From M55B175 sp964635265 (GTDB lineage: Bacteria > Desulfobacterota > Desulfobacteria > Desulfobacterales > Desulfosalsimonadaceae): 25,518 nt of DNA. The position numbers and the translations under genes were made by a program. The notes below the pieces were generated by a model that had not been told where the DNA came from, did no database searches, and saw only the letters and a program-made list of their open reading frames with translations. Location of the stretch: NCBI GenBank assembly GCA_964635265.1, contig CAZWNV010000024.1, positions 1-25,518 on the forward strand, written 5' to 3'. This document shows positions 15,494 to 23,610 of this stretch, one piece after another; position 1 is the first letter of the stretch, and each line of letters begins with the position of its first letter.

Positions 15494-17405
15494 CCCGTCC
15501 CTCTTTGATCCCCAAAGCGATAGTAAAGCCAAACACCCTGCGTCCCGGATGCAGCTCTTTTTCTGCACTGCTGCGGATTTTGGCCGCTTCAAACAGTACG
15601 GATCGGTTCAAATCCAGCATATAGGCGGTCAGATCCGTCCTGGCCCGGGAAGGCCCCGCGTTTATAAAACCCTCCAGGATGAGCCCGGGCCCTTTTCCGG
15701 CTTCAGCTTCCCCGGCGCTGCCCGGATCCAGCCGCAGGTTCAGCAGCCGGATGTGCTGCGGGGTGATCCGGTTGATTTCTTTTATAACCGCTGCCGGCCG
15801 CAGGCTGCGGCTCAGATCCCGGAGCCTGTTTTGCCGTTTTTGGACTTGATCTGCCATATCCAGCAGGTCCTGCCTCTCAAGGACCGGGGAATAGTTCTCC
15901 AGGCGTTTTTCCGCCTGCAGGGTCCGGTGTTCCAGATTTTTCAGCTCCATCCGGTCCATCCACCACCAGCCGGCCGTTAGCGCAAAAACCAGGGCACAGC
16001 CCGCTGCCACCATATTGGCGTGGAACAGGGCCTTTTTCTCCTGATCCTTGTCAAAAGCCGTATGCAGAAAATTGATGGTTTCGGCGGAGGGCATGGCAAG
16101 CCCGGCTGCCGTAGCAAGAGGAAGGCGTTTGTGCGGTTCCATCCGGGAGAGCCCCGGAAAAGCCGCTTCTGCCTCCTTGGGCAGGATATCGGCAACAGAG
16201 GCGGAAACGCCCAGTTGTTCATTGAAGAACTCCGCAATTCCCGGCACAAACGAAGCCGCCCCGCAGATGTAGATGCGGCCGGGAGCGGAGTGCTGCAGGA
16301 CGTTGATCGAATGATCGATTGTGCGTTCCAGCTGCCTGGCAAGCCGCTCCAGGGCCGGCTGGATCATGGCAAAAACCCGGTCGGTCGGCTCCTGCATCTG
16401 TTCCAGAACCCTGGCGGCAGCCGTTCGGTCCAGGCTGGCCGCGTCTTCGCTCTGCTCCTGCCATCCGTCCGGATCGGGGCCTTCTTCGCCCGGGTGCTGG
16501 CGGTCGTATTCCATGCGAAGGGAATCCAGGATGCTGTCCCTGCCCGTTTTGACGATCCGGCTGAACACCAGGCGATCCTGGTTGTAAATGTCTATGCAGG
16601 AAGCTTCTTCCCCGATATAGAGGATCGCCCGGTTTTCTTCCGCTGCCGTTATCCAGTGGCCTGCAAACAGGTTCTCAAGTGCAAAAGCGGGCAGGGTGAC
16701 GCCCTGCAGCGGAAGGCCGGCCCGCTGGAAAAGGCTGCGGTAGAGGCGCACCTGCCGGGATGCCGCAATGGCCGTCTCGGCGATCCATTGCTGCGGACTG
16801 TCTTCGCCTGCTTTTCCGGCAATCCGGTAGTCAAACAGGTTCTCCTTTTCATCAAAGGGGCGTTCCTTTCTGGAAGCCCAGTAAACGGCATTGCTCAGGC
16901 CCCTCCGCAGCTTTGGCACGCGGGTGGTCCATATTTCGCCTTGCGTCGGGGCAAGGCTTGTCCAGATTTTTGTTTGATGGGGATTTTCCAGGTGCTGCAG
17001 TAACCGGGCTTTGAAAAATTCCGGGAAATTCGGATGCTCGAGGTGCATTGCTTCCGGGACAGAGATGACGGCGCCGGCCGCAAGTTCCCAGTTGCCTTTG
17101 TTTCTGCGCATCTGGACGAGGTTGATCCGGTCCCGCAGGATTTCCACGCCTGCAAAACTCCTGGGCCGGGCCGGCAGCCATTTGTTCGGCAGTCGCTGCC
17201 GTTTGTCGGCAGCAGGGAACTCCGTTGTCGTATCCCCGGCAGTTCCGCTTGCGTTTTTCCGGCGAATCAGGGTTAAGAGTTTTTCTGTAGAGGAAACATC
17301 ATTTTCGCTGGCCACGCTGCAACTCTCTTCATTTTGCCGTATGGACAGGGTGTGTTGCAGGCGCTGAATCTCTCGCAGAGCGCCCGGCAGCGGGTTGTTC
17401 CCCAT
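15477..17405 (-). CDS. mshI: MshI-like fusion of PilM-type and PilN-type pilus assembly modules
   Basis: About 640 residues. The N-terminal two-thirds is a PilM-like actin/FtsA-type ATPase fold, with a phosphate-binding-like strand pair (AILYIGEEASCIDIY ... FSRIVKTGRDS) and an adenosine-motif-like IYICGAASFVPGIAEF. After it comes one membrane helix (near VAAGCALVFALTAGWW), a coiled coil and a PilN-type periplasmic domain (ITPQHIRLLNLRLDP ... LILEGFI). Other pili encode these as separate PilM and PilN proteins. The start is uncertain. I give the ATG at 17405, but it has no Shine-Dalgarno. A TTG at 17471 has AAGGA immediately adjacent (too close), and a GTG at 17315 with GAGAG upstream would begin nearer the conserved domain. 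First gene of the mshI-G operon. Confidence 0.8.
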   Translation of the reverse strand: MGNNPLPGALREIQRLQHTLSIRQNEESCSVASENDVSSTEKLLTLIRRKNASGTAGDTTTEFPAADKRQRLPNKWLPARPRSFAGVEILRDRINLVQMRRNKGNWELAAGAVISVPEAMHLEHPNFPEFFKARLLQHLENPHQTKIWTSLAPTQGEIWTTRVPKLRRGLSNAVYWASRKERPFDEKENLFDYRIAGKAGEDSPQQWIAETAIAASRQVRLYRSLFQRAGLPLQGVTLPAFALENLFAGHWITAAEENRAILYIGEEASCIDIYNQDRLVFSRIVKTGRDSILDSLRMEYDRQHPGEEGPDPDGWQEQSEDAASLDRTAAARVLEQMQEPTDRVFAMIQPALERLARQLERTIDHSINVLQHSAPGRIYICGAASFVPGIAEFFNEQLGVSASVADILPKEAEAAFPGLSRMEPHKRLPLATAAGLAMPSAETINFLHTAFDKDQEKKALFHANMVAAGCALVFALTAGWWWMDRMELKNLEHRTLQAEKRLENYSPVLERQDLLDMADQVQKRQNRLRDLSRSLRPAAVIKEINRITPQHIRLLNLRLDPGSAGEAEAGKGPGLILEGFINAGPSRARTDLTAYMLDLNRSVLFEAAKIRSSAEKELHPGRRVFGFTIALGIKEGRDEPMA

Positions 17406-17500
17406 GCCCGAAGCCCGCTGTCGTCCGGCGTTTGCCAAGAAGGGTGGTTTGTTCGTGCATTGCCCGGACAATCCTTCACATAATTCTGCTAATCCTATGC

Positions 17501-17529
17501 TATCTATGACAGCAGGTGTGGCGTGTCAA
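17501..17529 (-). promoter_or_regulatory. Candidate promoter of the mshI-mshG operon
   Basis: On the minus strand a perfect TTGACA (17529-17524) is followed after 17 bases by TAGATA (17506-17501, 3/6). Transcription would begin near 17494, upstream of all possible mshI starts. It lies back to back with the aminotransferase promoter candidate, 24 bases away. Confidence 0.45.
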
Positions 17530-17553
17530 TATTTTTGTCTGTCGGGATTATTC

Positions 17554-17582
17554 TTGCAAACCCTATGTAAAAAAGATACATT
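17554..17582 (+). promoter_or_regulatory. Candidate promoter of the aminotransferase gene
   Basis: TTGCAA (17554-17559) and TACATT (17577-17582) are 17 bases apart, each a 4/6 sigma70 match. The start would lie near 17589, about 80 bases before the aminotransferase ATG. Confidence 0.4.
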
Positions 17583-17667
17583 TTCCAAGTTGCGGCTGGG
17601 TTTTCAGGCGTCACAGCCGCTGTTTTTCGCATGCACCCATGAATCTCAGAGCCAAAGGGAAAGCGTC

Positions 17668-18978
17668 ATGAACCCGATTGCTGAACAGTTGAATGAGACC
17701 ATACGTCAGGCCAACCCGCATTTGATGGAAATGCTCTCCCAGGTCGGGGCAAACCTGTTTTTCCCCAAGGGGATTTTAAGCCAGAGCGCAGAGGCCAAGG
17801 AGAAGGCCGATAAATTAAATGCAACCATCGGCATTGCCAAAGAAAACGGCCGTCCCATGGGGCTGCCTTCTGTTATGTCCCAGCTGGAGGGTTTCGCGCC
17901 GGAAGAGACGCTAACCTATGCCCCCTCTTTTGGGCTGCCGGAGCTGAGAAAGCTCTGGAAAAGCGCGATTTTTGCAAAAAACCCCTCGCTTGCGGGCAAA
18001 TCCATCAGTCTGCCGGTTGCGGCAAACGGCATCACCCATGCCATATCCGTGTTCGCCGATGTCTGGCTGGATCCGGGCGACGCGGTCATCCTGCCGGACA
18101 TGATGTGGGGCAACTACAACATGATTCTCGGGGTGCGCAAGAAGGCCGAAATCCTTCACTACCCGATTTTCAACGCGGACGGCGGCTACAATACCCGCGC
18201 ATTTGCGGATGCGGTGCGCGAAGCGGCGCAAGGCAGGGACAAGATTGCCGTACTGCTCAATTTCCCGCACAACCCGACGGGCTACACCCTCACGGAAGCG
18301 GAAGCCGACGAGATCGCCGCCGTGCTGAAAGAAACCGCAGAGGCCGGGACCAATGTTCTCGCAGTATCTGATGATGCTTATTTCGGGCTGTTCTATGAAG
18401 AAGAAGCCCTGAAAGAATCAGTGTTTGCCCGCCTCTGCGGCATGCATCCCCGCCTGCTGGCCGTAAAGCTGGACGGCGCCACCAAGGAGAATTATGTGTG
18501 GGGCCTCCGGGTCGGATTTATCAGTTACGGATGCGTCTGCGGGGACGATCCGGAAGCGCTCTATGACGCCCTGGAGAGAAAGACCGCGGGCTGTGTGCGG
18601 GGCAATATTTCCAATGCTTCCCATGTCAGCCAGTCCATTGTCCTCAAATCCATGAAGAGCATTTCCTACGATCGGGAAAAGGCCCGCAAATTTGAAATCC
18701 TCCGGTCCCGGGCGGAAAAGGTTAAAGAGGTGGTGGCGGATCCGAAGTATGCAGCTGCATGGACGGTATATCCCTTTAATTCCGGCTACTTCATGTGTGT
18801 GCGCCTGAAGACAGTGGCTGCGGAAACCCTGCGGCAGCACATGCTGGAGCATTACGGGGTCGGGGTGATCGCGCTTGGCAGCAGCGATATCCGCATTGCC
18901 TTCTCCTGCCTGGAGGAGTCGGAGATCCCGGTTTTATTTGATACCATGCTGCAGGCGGTCCGGGATCTTACCGGCTGA
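17668..18978 (+). CDS. Aminotransferase class I/II, PLP fold-type I
   Basis: 436-residue pyridoxal-phosphate enzyme, cytoplasmic. It shows the fold-type I landmarks in order: LNFPHNPTGY (the NPTG loop), SDDAYFG with D235 and Y238 contacting the pyridine ring, K273 in LDGATKENY as the Schiff-base lysine, and LRVGF with the phosphate/carboxylate arginine. The N-terminus is somewhat long (IRQANPHLMEMLSQVG) before the substrate segment. The ATG at 17668 has AAAGGG eight bases upstream; upstream in-frame codons to 17395 overlap mshI and are not used. The specific amino acid cannot be read, and I would not go beyond an aspartate/aromatic-type aminotransferase. The CLC gene follows after 34 bases with no terminator, so the two may be co-transcribed although functionally unrelated. 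Confidence 0.88.
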   Translation: MNPIAEQLNETIRQANPHLMEMLSQVGANLFFPKGILSQSAEAKEKADKLNATIGIAKENGRPMGLPSVMSQLEGFAPEETLTYAPSFGLPELRKLWKSAIFAKNPSLAGKSISLPVAANGITHAISVFADVWLDPGDAVILPDMMWGNYNMILGVRKKAEILHYPIFNADGGYNTRAFADAVREAAQGRDKIAVLLNFPHNPTGYTLTEAEADEIAAVLKETAEAGTNVLAVSDDAYFGLFYEEEALKESVFARLCGMHPRLLAVKLDGATKENYVWGLRVGFISYGCVCGDDPEALYDALERKTAGCVRGNISNASHVSQSIVLKSMKSISYDREKARKFEILRSRAEKVKEVVADPKYAAAWTVYPFNSGYFMCVRLKTVAAETLRQHMLEHYGVGVIALGSSDIRIAFSCLEESEIPVLFDTMLQAVRDLTG

Positions 18979-19012
18979 GCCTCCTGCGTTTCGCGCTCGG
19001 CAACCGGCAATA

Positions 19013-20845
19013 ATGATGAAAGCATCCCAGTTTGTCCGAAAAATCCTTGCGCTTTTCAGCCAGCGCTTTCAGCCATTCAACGTGGTGCGCGCCGGCAAGT
19101 GGATGTTTTTCTTTGCCCTGATCGGTATTATTGCCGGGCTGGGATCTGTCTGCTTTCATTATCTCTGCCAGCTGGGGAGCCATTTTTTCATGGACCTGAT
19201 CGCCGGGTACCGGCCTCCTCCCCCGGCCGGCGAACATCACCTGCTCCCGCCCACGCAGACGCCCTTCAATCGCTGGGTGATGCTTTTCCTTCCGGCCTTT
19301 GGCGGTATTTTGAGCGGCTGGCTGGTCTACACATTTGCCCCGGAGGCCGAGGGACACGGCACTGATGCCGCGATTGAAGCCTATCACAACAAGGGCGGCT
19401 ATATGCGGGCCAGAATTCCGTTCATCAAGACGATTGCCTCGGCCATTACCCTTACGACAGGCGGCTCCGGAGGCCGTGAAGGTCCCATAGCCCAGATCGG
19501 CGCCGGATTCGGCTCGTTTCTGGCCACCCGCCTTAACCTCTCCGAGAGGGAGCGGCGCGTCATGCTGGCAGCGGGCATCGGCGCAGGCGTGGGCAGTATT
19601 TTTCGGGCACCCCTGGCAGGGGCTCTTTTTGCTTCAGAAGTGCTCTACAGGGATCCGGAGTTTGAATCCGAGGTCATCATCCCGGCAGGCATCTCTTCGG
19701 TTGTCGCCTACTGCATCTTCTGCCTGGTCTTCGGCTGGGGAGCCCTTTTCGAATCCCCGGATGCCATGTTTTCCAATCCCCTGGAGCTGGGGCCTTATGC
19801 CGTGCTTTCCATGGCGCTGGTGGCCTTGAGTTTTGTGTATGTGAAATCCTTTTATACCACTACCAATATTTTTCGCGCGATTGCCATCCCCAATCACATC
19901 AAGCCGGCCATAGGCGGACTTTTTACCGGTATTATCGGTTTTTTCCTGCCCCAGACCCTGGCTTTTGGCTATGGTTTCGCCCAACTGGCCCTCAACAACC
20001 AGCTCCCGGTTCTTATGCTGTTGTCCATTGCCATCGGAAAGATCTTTACCACCTCTTTTTCCATCGGCTCAGGCGGCTCCGGAGGTGTTTTCGGGCCATC
20101 CATTGTTATCGGCGGTGCCATGGGGGGGGTTGTGGGCAGGCTCTTTAACCAGTTTCTGCCGGCTGTTGTCTCCCATCCCGGCTCATTCGTGGTGGTGGGC
20201 ATGGCCGGCTTTTTTACCGCTGTATCCAATGCCCCCATCTCCACCATCATTTTTGTCAGCGAGATGACCAATTCCTATCAGCTCCTGCTGCCCAGCCTGT
20301 TTGTCTGTTCCATCACCTACATGGGAGCCCGGAGCTGGGGAATTTATGCCAGGCAGGTGGACAACCGGGTGGCCTCTCCCGCGCATGCCGGGGAGTTTAT
20401 GGTGGATGTGCTCCAGATGATGAAGGTGCGCGATCTGATGCATATGGTGCAGAAGGTGGAGACGATTCCCCAGGACATGCCGTTTTCGGAGTTTAAACAA
20501 TTTTTTTGCCGCAGCAAACAGCACTATTTCCCGGTGATGGATGCGGAGGGGCGCATGGTGGGGATTTTTTCCAGTACCGATGTGCGTGGTGTGCTTTTTT
20601 CGGAAGAAATCGAGCATCTGGTGGTAATGAAGGACATCGCCACCTCGGAGGTTGTGGCCACCACCGAATCCGAGGATCTGAATACGGTGCTGCAGAAGTT
20701 TACCACCAAAAACATTGACAGCCTGCCTGTGGTGGCAGAGGATGACATGGGAGTGCTGATCGGCATGCTAAACCGCCGCCACGTGATTGCCTTCTACAAT
20801 CGCCAGGTTCAGCGGCTCAAAGGTACCGCCACGGCATCATCATAG
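19013..20845 (+). CDS. CLC-family chloride channel/transporter with C-terminal CBS pair
   Basis: 610-residue inner-membrane protein of the CLC family. Anion-pathway motifs are GHGTD (in place of GSGIP), GREGP with the gating glutamate E156, and GGVFGPS (about 357-363), followed by the helix-R tyrosine in GIYARQ. By alignment to Escherichia coli ClC-ec1 from memory, RAPLAGALFASEVL places E209 at E202 and V210 at E203, the internal proton glutamate. Loss of that residue is typical of channels rather than 2Cl-/H+ exchangers. Two CBS domains follow (about 463-525 and 535-600), usually nucleotide-sensing. Two adjacent ATGs at 19013 and 19016 are possible starts; the ribosome binding site is weak. 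The last 37 bases overlap truA on the other strand. Confidence 0.92.
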   Translation: MMKASQFVRKILALFSQRFQPFNVVRAGKWMFFFALIGIIAGLGSVCFHYLCQLGSHFFMDLIAGYRPPPPAGEHHLLPPTQTPFNRWVMLFLPAFGGILSGWLVYTFAPEAEGHGTDAAIEAYHNKGGYMRARIPFIKTIASAITLTTGGSGGREGPIAQIGAGFGSFLATRLNLSERERRVMLAAGIGAGVGSIFRAPLAGALFASEVLYRDPEFESEVIIPAGISSVVAYCIFCLVFGWGALFESPDAMFSNPLELGPYAVLSMALVALSFVYVKSFYTTTNIFRAIAIPNHIKPAIGGLFTGIIGFFLPQTLAFGYGFAQLALNNQLPVLMLLSIAIGKIFTTSFSIGSGGSGGVFGPSIVIGGAMGGVVGRLFNQFLPAVVSHPGSFVVVGMAGFFTAVSNAPISTIIFVSEMTNSYQLLLPSLFVCSITYMGARSWGIYARQVDNRVASPAHAGEFMVDVLQMMKVRDLMHMVQKVETIPQDMPFSEFKQFFCRSKQHYFPVMDAEGRMVGIFSSTDVRGVLFSEEIEHLVVMKDIATSEVVATTESEDLNTVLQKFTTKNIDSLPVVAEDDMGVLIGMLNRRHVIAFYNRQVQRLKGTATASS

Positions 20846-21576
20846 ATGGCGCGCATCAGAAAAAGGCCGTGCGGGGGGGCTGTTGCGCCGGCATGATCCC
20901 TGTTCTCGGCGTTTAAGATGCGCTTGAAGTCATCCGGGTCGATTTTTCCGGTCCCGGCCTCCGCAAGGGTGCCGACGATGTTGCGCACCATGAAGCGGAG
21001 AAATCCATTGGCTGTGATCTCAAAGAAAATGTGGTCGGTGGCGTCCCTGTATACACGGGCGGTGGTAACGGTGCGAACGGTATGCGAGCGGGGGCTCCCC
21101 GAGGCCTCGAAGGATTTGAAATCCTGCGTGCCGATGAGGTGCCGGCAGGCCTGCTGCATGGCGCGGACATCGAGCTCCTTTGGGATAAACCAGGCATACT
21201 GCCGGCATATCGCGGCTGGGACGGCGCGGTTCAATATCCGGTATTGATAGGTCTTTGCCCGTGCGTCATACTGGGAATGGAAGCGCAGGTCCACGGACTG
21301 GCAGGAGTGGATGACGATGTCATCCGGCAGCAGGCTGTTTAAACCGGCAACGAAGGCTTTTGGCGGAATTTCGGTGCTGCACCGGAAATTGGCTGTCTGC
21401 CCCAGTGCATGCACCCCCGCGTCGGTGCGGCCCGAGCCGATCACCCGGATTTGCTCCCGGGTCATCACCGCAAGCGCGTTCTCTATTGTCTCCTGAATGG
21501 TGGAGGCGTTTTTCTGCTTCTGCCAGCCGTGGTAGTTGCTGCCGTCATATTCGATGGTGAGTTTCAAATTGTGCAT
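20809..21576 (-). CDS. truA: tRNA pseudouridine(38-40) synthase
   Basis: 255-residue TruA, which isomerises uridines 38-40 in the tRNA anticodon arm. It begins with the family opening LKLTIEYDGSNYHGWQKQ, followed by the catalytic-loop GSGRTDAGVHALGQ with nucleophile D52. NSLLPDDIVIHSC, RFHSQYDARAKTYQYRI and FLRFMVRNIVGTL are further conserved blocks. The length is normal and nothing is missing. The ATG at 21576 has a short GGA upstream. It converges on the CLC gene with a 37-base overlap of coding ends and is transcribed away from argJ. Confidence 0.96.
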   Translation of the reverse strand: MHNLKLTIEYDGSNYHGWQKQKNASTIQETIENALAVMTREQIRVIGSGRTDAGVHALGQTANFRCSTEIPPKAFVAGLNSLLPDDIVIHSCQSVDLRFHSQYDARAKTYQYRILNRAVPAAICRQYAWFIPKELDVRAMQQACRHLIGTQDFKSFEASGSPRSHTVRTVTTARVYRDATDHIFFEITANGFLRFMVRNIVGTLAEAGTGKIDPDDFKRILNAENRDHAGATAPPHGLFLMRAIYDDAVAVPLSR

Positions 21577-21622
21577 AGGATCCGGTTCGGGGTTCAGGAT
21601 TCACGGTTCTGTTTTTCCCTCA

Positions 21623-21662
21623 ACTTACCACTTAAAACTTAACACTTAACACTTAACACTTG
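21623..21662 (+). repeat. Heptamer tandem repeat (ACTTAAC)n
   Basis: Three perfect copies of ACTTAAC (21637-21657) with a partial fourth copy (ACTT, then G) and two degenerate copies upstream (ACTTACC, ACTTAAA). It lies in the truA-argJ intergenic space. Confidence 0.85.
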
Positions 21663-21675
21663 GTTTTTTGATACT
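21646..21675 (+). promoter_or_regulatory. Candidate argJ promoter built partly from the heptamer repeat
   Basis: TTAACA (21646-21651, 5/6) and GATACT (21670-21675, 4/6) are 18 bases apart. The -35 element falls inside the repeat. Transcription would start near 21682, about 40 bases before the argJ ATG. Confidence 0.3.
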
Positions 21676-21721
21676 TATGCCAGAAAAGGCCGGGAGAATC
21701 AATCAGGAAGGGGGGGGTGAG

Positions 21722-22894
21722 ATGGTAAAAGGGTTTACGGCCGGAGCTGTGGCAGCCGGGCTGAAGAAAACCGGGGATTTGGACCTGGGGATGATTTATT
21801 CGTCGGTTCCGGCAGCGGCGGCAGGGGTTTTCACAACCAACCGGGTGCAGGCGGCTCCGGTGGTTCTCTGCCGGGAGCGCATCCGGAGCGGACTCTGCCA
21901 GGCAATCATTGCAAACAGCGGCAGTGCCAATTGCTGCACCGGAGAAAAGGGAATGGCCGACGCGGAAGCCACTGCCCGGGCGGCAGCCCGCTCATTGGGA
22001 ATTTCCGGGGAATCGGTGCTTGTGGCATCGACCGGCGTCATCGGGGCACCCCTTGCAATGGAGCGCCTTGAAGGAGCCGTGCCGCTTCTTGCCGGCTCCT
22101 TGTCCGAGGAGGGATGGCCGGATTTTGCCCGTTCCGTCATGACCACGGATACTGTCCCCAAGATCGTGAGCCGTCGCCTTTCTGTCGGCAAAAAGCCCTG
22201 CTCCATCATGGCCGTGGCCAAGGGGGCCGGCATGATTCGGCCGGATATGGCCACCATGCTCTGTTTTGTGTGCACCGACGCCGCCGTGGAGCAGGGTCTG
22301 CTCTCCCGGATGCTGCGCACCGCCTGCGACAGCTCCTTTAACCGTATCACCATTGACGGGGATACAAGCACCAATGACACGGTCCTGCTGCTCGCAAACG
22401 GCCGGTCCGGGGCGCAAATCGAAACCCGCCCCGATGCGGAGCGGTTTCAAAAGGCTTTAAATGAGCTGCTCGGAGAGCTGGCCCGGATGATTGTAAAGGA
22501 CGGCGAAGGGGCCACCAAGCTGGTGGAGGTGGCTGTAACAGGGGCAAAAACCGCCCCTGACGCCAGAAAAGTGGCGGATGCCGTGGCGGGCTCCAGCCTT
22601 GTGAAAACCGCGCTCTTCGGCGAAGATGCCAACTGGGGCCGCATCATGGCGGCAGCCGGACGTTCCGGGGCGGAACTGGATCCGGACAGGGTGTGTATAT
22701 GGTTTGACTCGGTGCAAATGGTGGCAGATGGCCGGGCTGCATCGCCGGATGCTGAAACACGGGCCGCGGCGGTCATCCGGCAGCAGGAATTTGCAATTAC
22801 CATTGATCTGCAGTTGGGTGCTGGTACGGCATCGGTGTTGACCTGCGATTTTTCGGTGGAATACGTCAGAATCAACGCAGATTATCGCAGTTGA
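21722..22894 (+). CDS. argJ: Bifunctional ornithine acetyltransferase / N-acetylglutamate synthase
   Basis: 390-residue ArgJ, which transfers the acetyl group from N-acetylornithine to glutamate in the cyclic arginine pathway. The proenzyme cleaves itself before a threonine: KGAGMIRPDMATML gives A177|T178, with T178 becoming the N-terminal nucleophile of the beta chain. Other conserved stretches are GVFTTNRVQAAPV, IIANSGSANCCTG, VASTGVIG, SFNRITIDGDTSTND and FGEDANWGRI. It ends NADYRS, the usual C-terminus (...YRS). I start at the ATG at 21722 with a purine-rich GGGGGTGAG just ahead; in-frame upstream codons to 21668 are unlikely. Whether it also uses acetyl-CoA cannot be judged. The pseudouridine synthase gene follows directly. 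Confidence 0.96.
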   Translation: MVKGFTAGAVAAGLKKTGDLDLGMIYSSVPAAAAGVFTTNRVQAAPVVLCRERIRSGLCQAIIANSGSANCCTGEKGMADAEATARAAARSLGISGESVLVASTGVIGAPLAMERLEGAVPLLAGSLSEEGWPDFARSVMTTDTVPKIVSRRLSVGKKPCSIMAVAKGAGMIRPDMATMLCFVCTDAAVEQGLLSRMLRTACDSSFNRITIDGDTSTNDTVLLLANGRSGAQIETRPDAERFQKALNELLGELARMIVKDGEGATKLVEVAVTGAKTAPDARKVADAVAGSSLVKTALFGEDANWGRIMAAAGRSGAELDPDRVCIWFDSVQMVADGRAASPDAETRAAAVIRQQEFAITIDLQLGAGTASVLTCDFSVEYVRINADYRS

Positions 22895-22905
22895 GTGCTC
22901 AGGCA

Positions 22906-23607
22906 ATGATGCGGCTGCAGAAATATCTTTCCCGGGCGGGCGTGTGTTCCCGGAGGCAGGCGGAGGCCCTTATCCGGGAGGGCAAGGTCCAGGTGAACGG
23001 CCGGGTTGTGGAGCAGATGGGGGTCCAGATTGATCCCGAAGCCGATGCGGTCTCCGTGGAGGGCCGGATGGTGGCGGATTCTGCGCCGGAGATCCATATA
23101 ATGCTGAACAAGCCGGCCGGCTATATCAGCAGCTGCCGGCACGGCGACCGCAAGGTCGTTTTGGATCTGCTGGATATCCCCCACCGGGTCTATCCCGCCG
23201 GCCGGTTGGACCGGGAATCCACGGGGCTTTTGCTGTTGACCAACAACGGCCGGCTCCATTACCGGCTCACGCATCCCTCTTTCGACCACGAGAAAGAATA
23301 TGCCGTAAGGACAGAAAATCCGGTGTCTGATGCGGATCTTGACAGGCTTGCAGCAGGGGTGCTGCTTGACGGCAGCCCCACCCGGCCGGCCCGTGTCCGC
23401 CGAAAGGGAACACGCGCTTTTGTCATTGTGTTAAAAGAGGGCAGGAACCGGCAGATCCGGCGGATGGTGGAGACCCTGGGCAACCGGGTAAAATCCTTGC
23501 ACCGGCTGCGCATGGCCACGCTTTACCTGGGCGATCTGCCCCCCGGCCGATGGCGCCATCTGTCCGAGACGGAGGCTCGGGAATTAAAACGGTTTTGCGG
23601 GCTGTAG
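22906..23607 (+). CDS. RsuA/RluB/E/F-family rRNA pseudouridine synthase
   Basis: 233 residues. An N-terminal S4 RNA-binding domain (LQKYLSRAGVCSRRQAEALI ... VQVNGRVV) is followed by the RsuA-type catalytic domain, with GRLDRESTGLLLL (nucleophile D102) and EGRNRQIRRM. It isomerises a specific uridine in 16S or 23S rRNA; the S4 domain and short length point to the RluB/RsuA subfamilies, but the target cannot be chosen with certainty. An in-frame TTG at 22891 overlaps the argJ stop; I prefer ATG 22906 (or 22909) with AGG shortly before. It ends three bases from the phoU stop on the other strand. Confidence 0.9.
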   Translation: MMRLQKYLSRAGVCSRRQAEALIREGKVQVNGRVVEQMGVQIDPEADAVSVEGRMVADSAPEIHIMLNKPAGYISSCRHGDRKVVLDLLDIPHRVYPAGRLDRESTGLLLLTNNGRLHYRLTHPSFDHEKEYAVRTENPVSDADLDRLAAGVLLDGSPTRPARVRRKGTRAFVIVLKEGRNRQIRRMVETLGNRVKSLHRLRMATLYLGDLPPGRWRHLSETEARELKRFCGL

Positions 23608-23610
23608 CGT

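Noticed and set aside
16020..17003. 327-codon plus-strand frame inside mshI
   Set aside because: A shadow of the PilM-like coding sequence; no ribosome binding site and no motif.
21623..21662. Heptamer repeat as a CRISPR array
   Set aside because: Units are seven bases with no spacers and no cas genes nearby.
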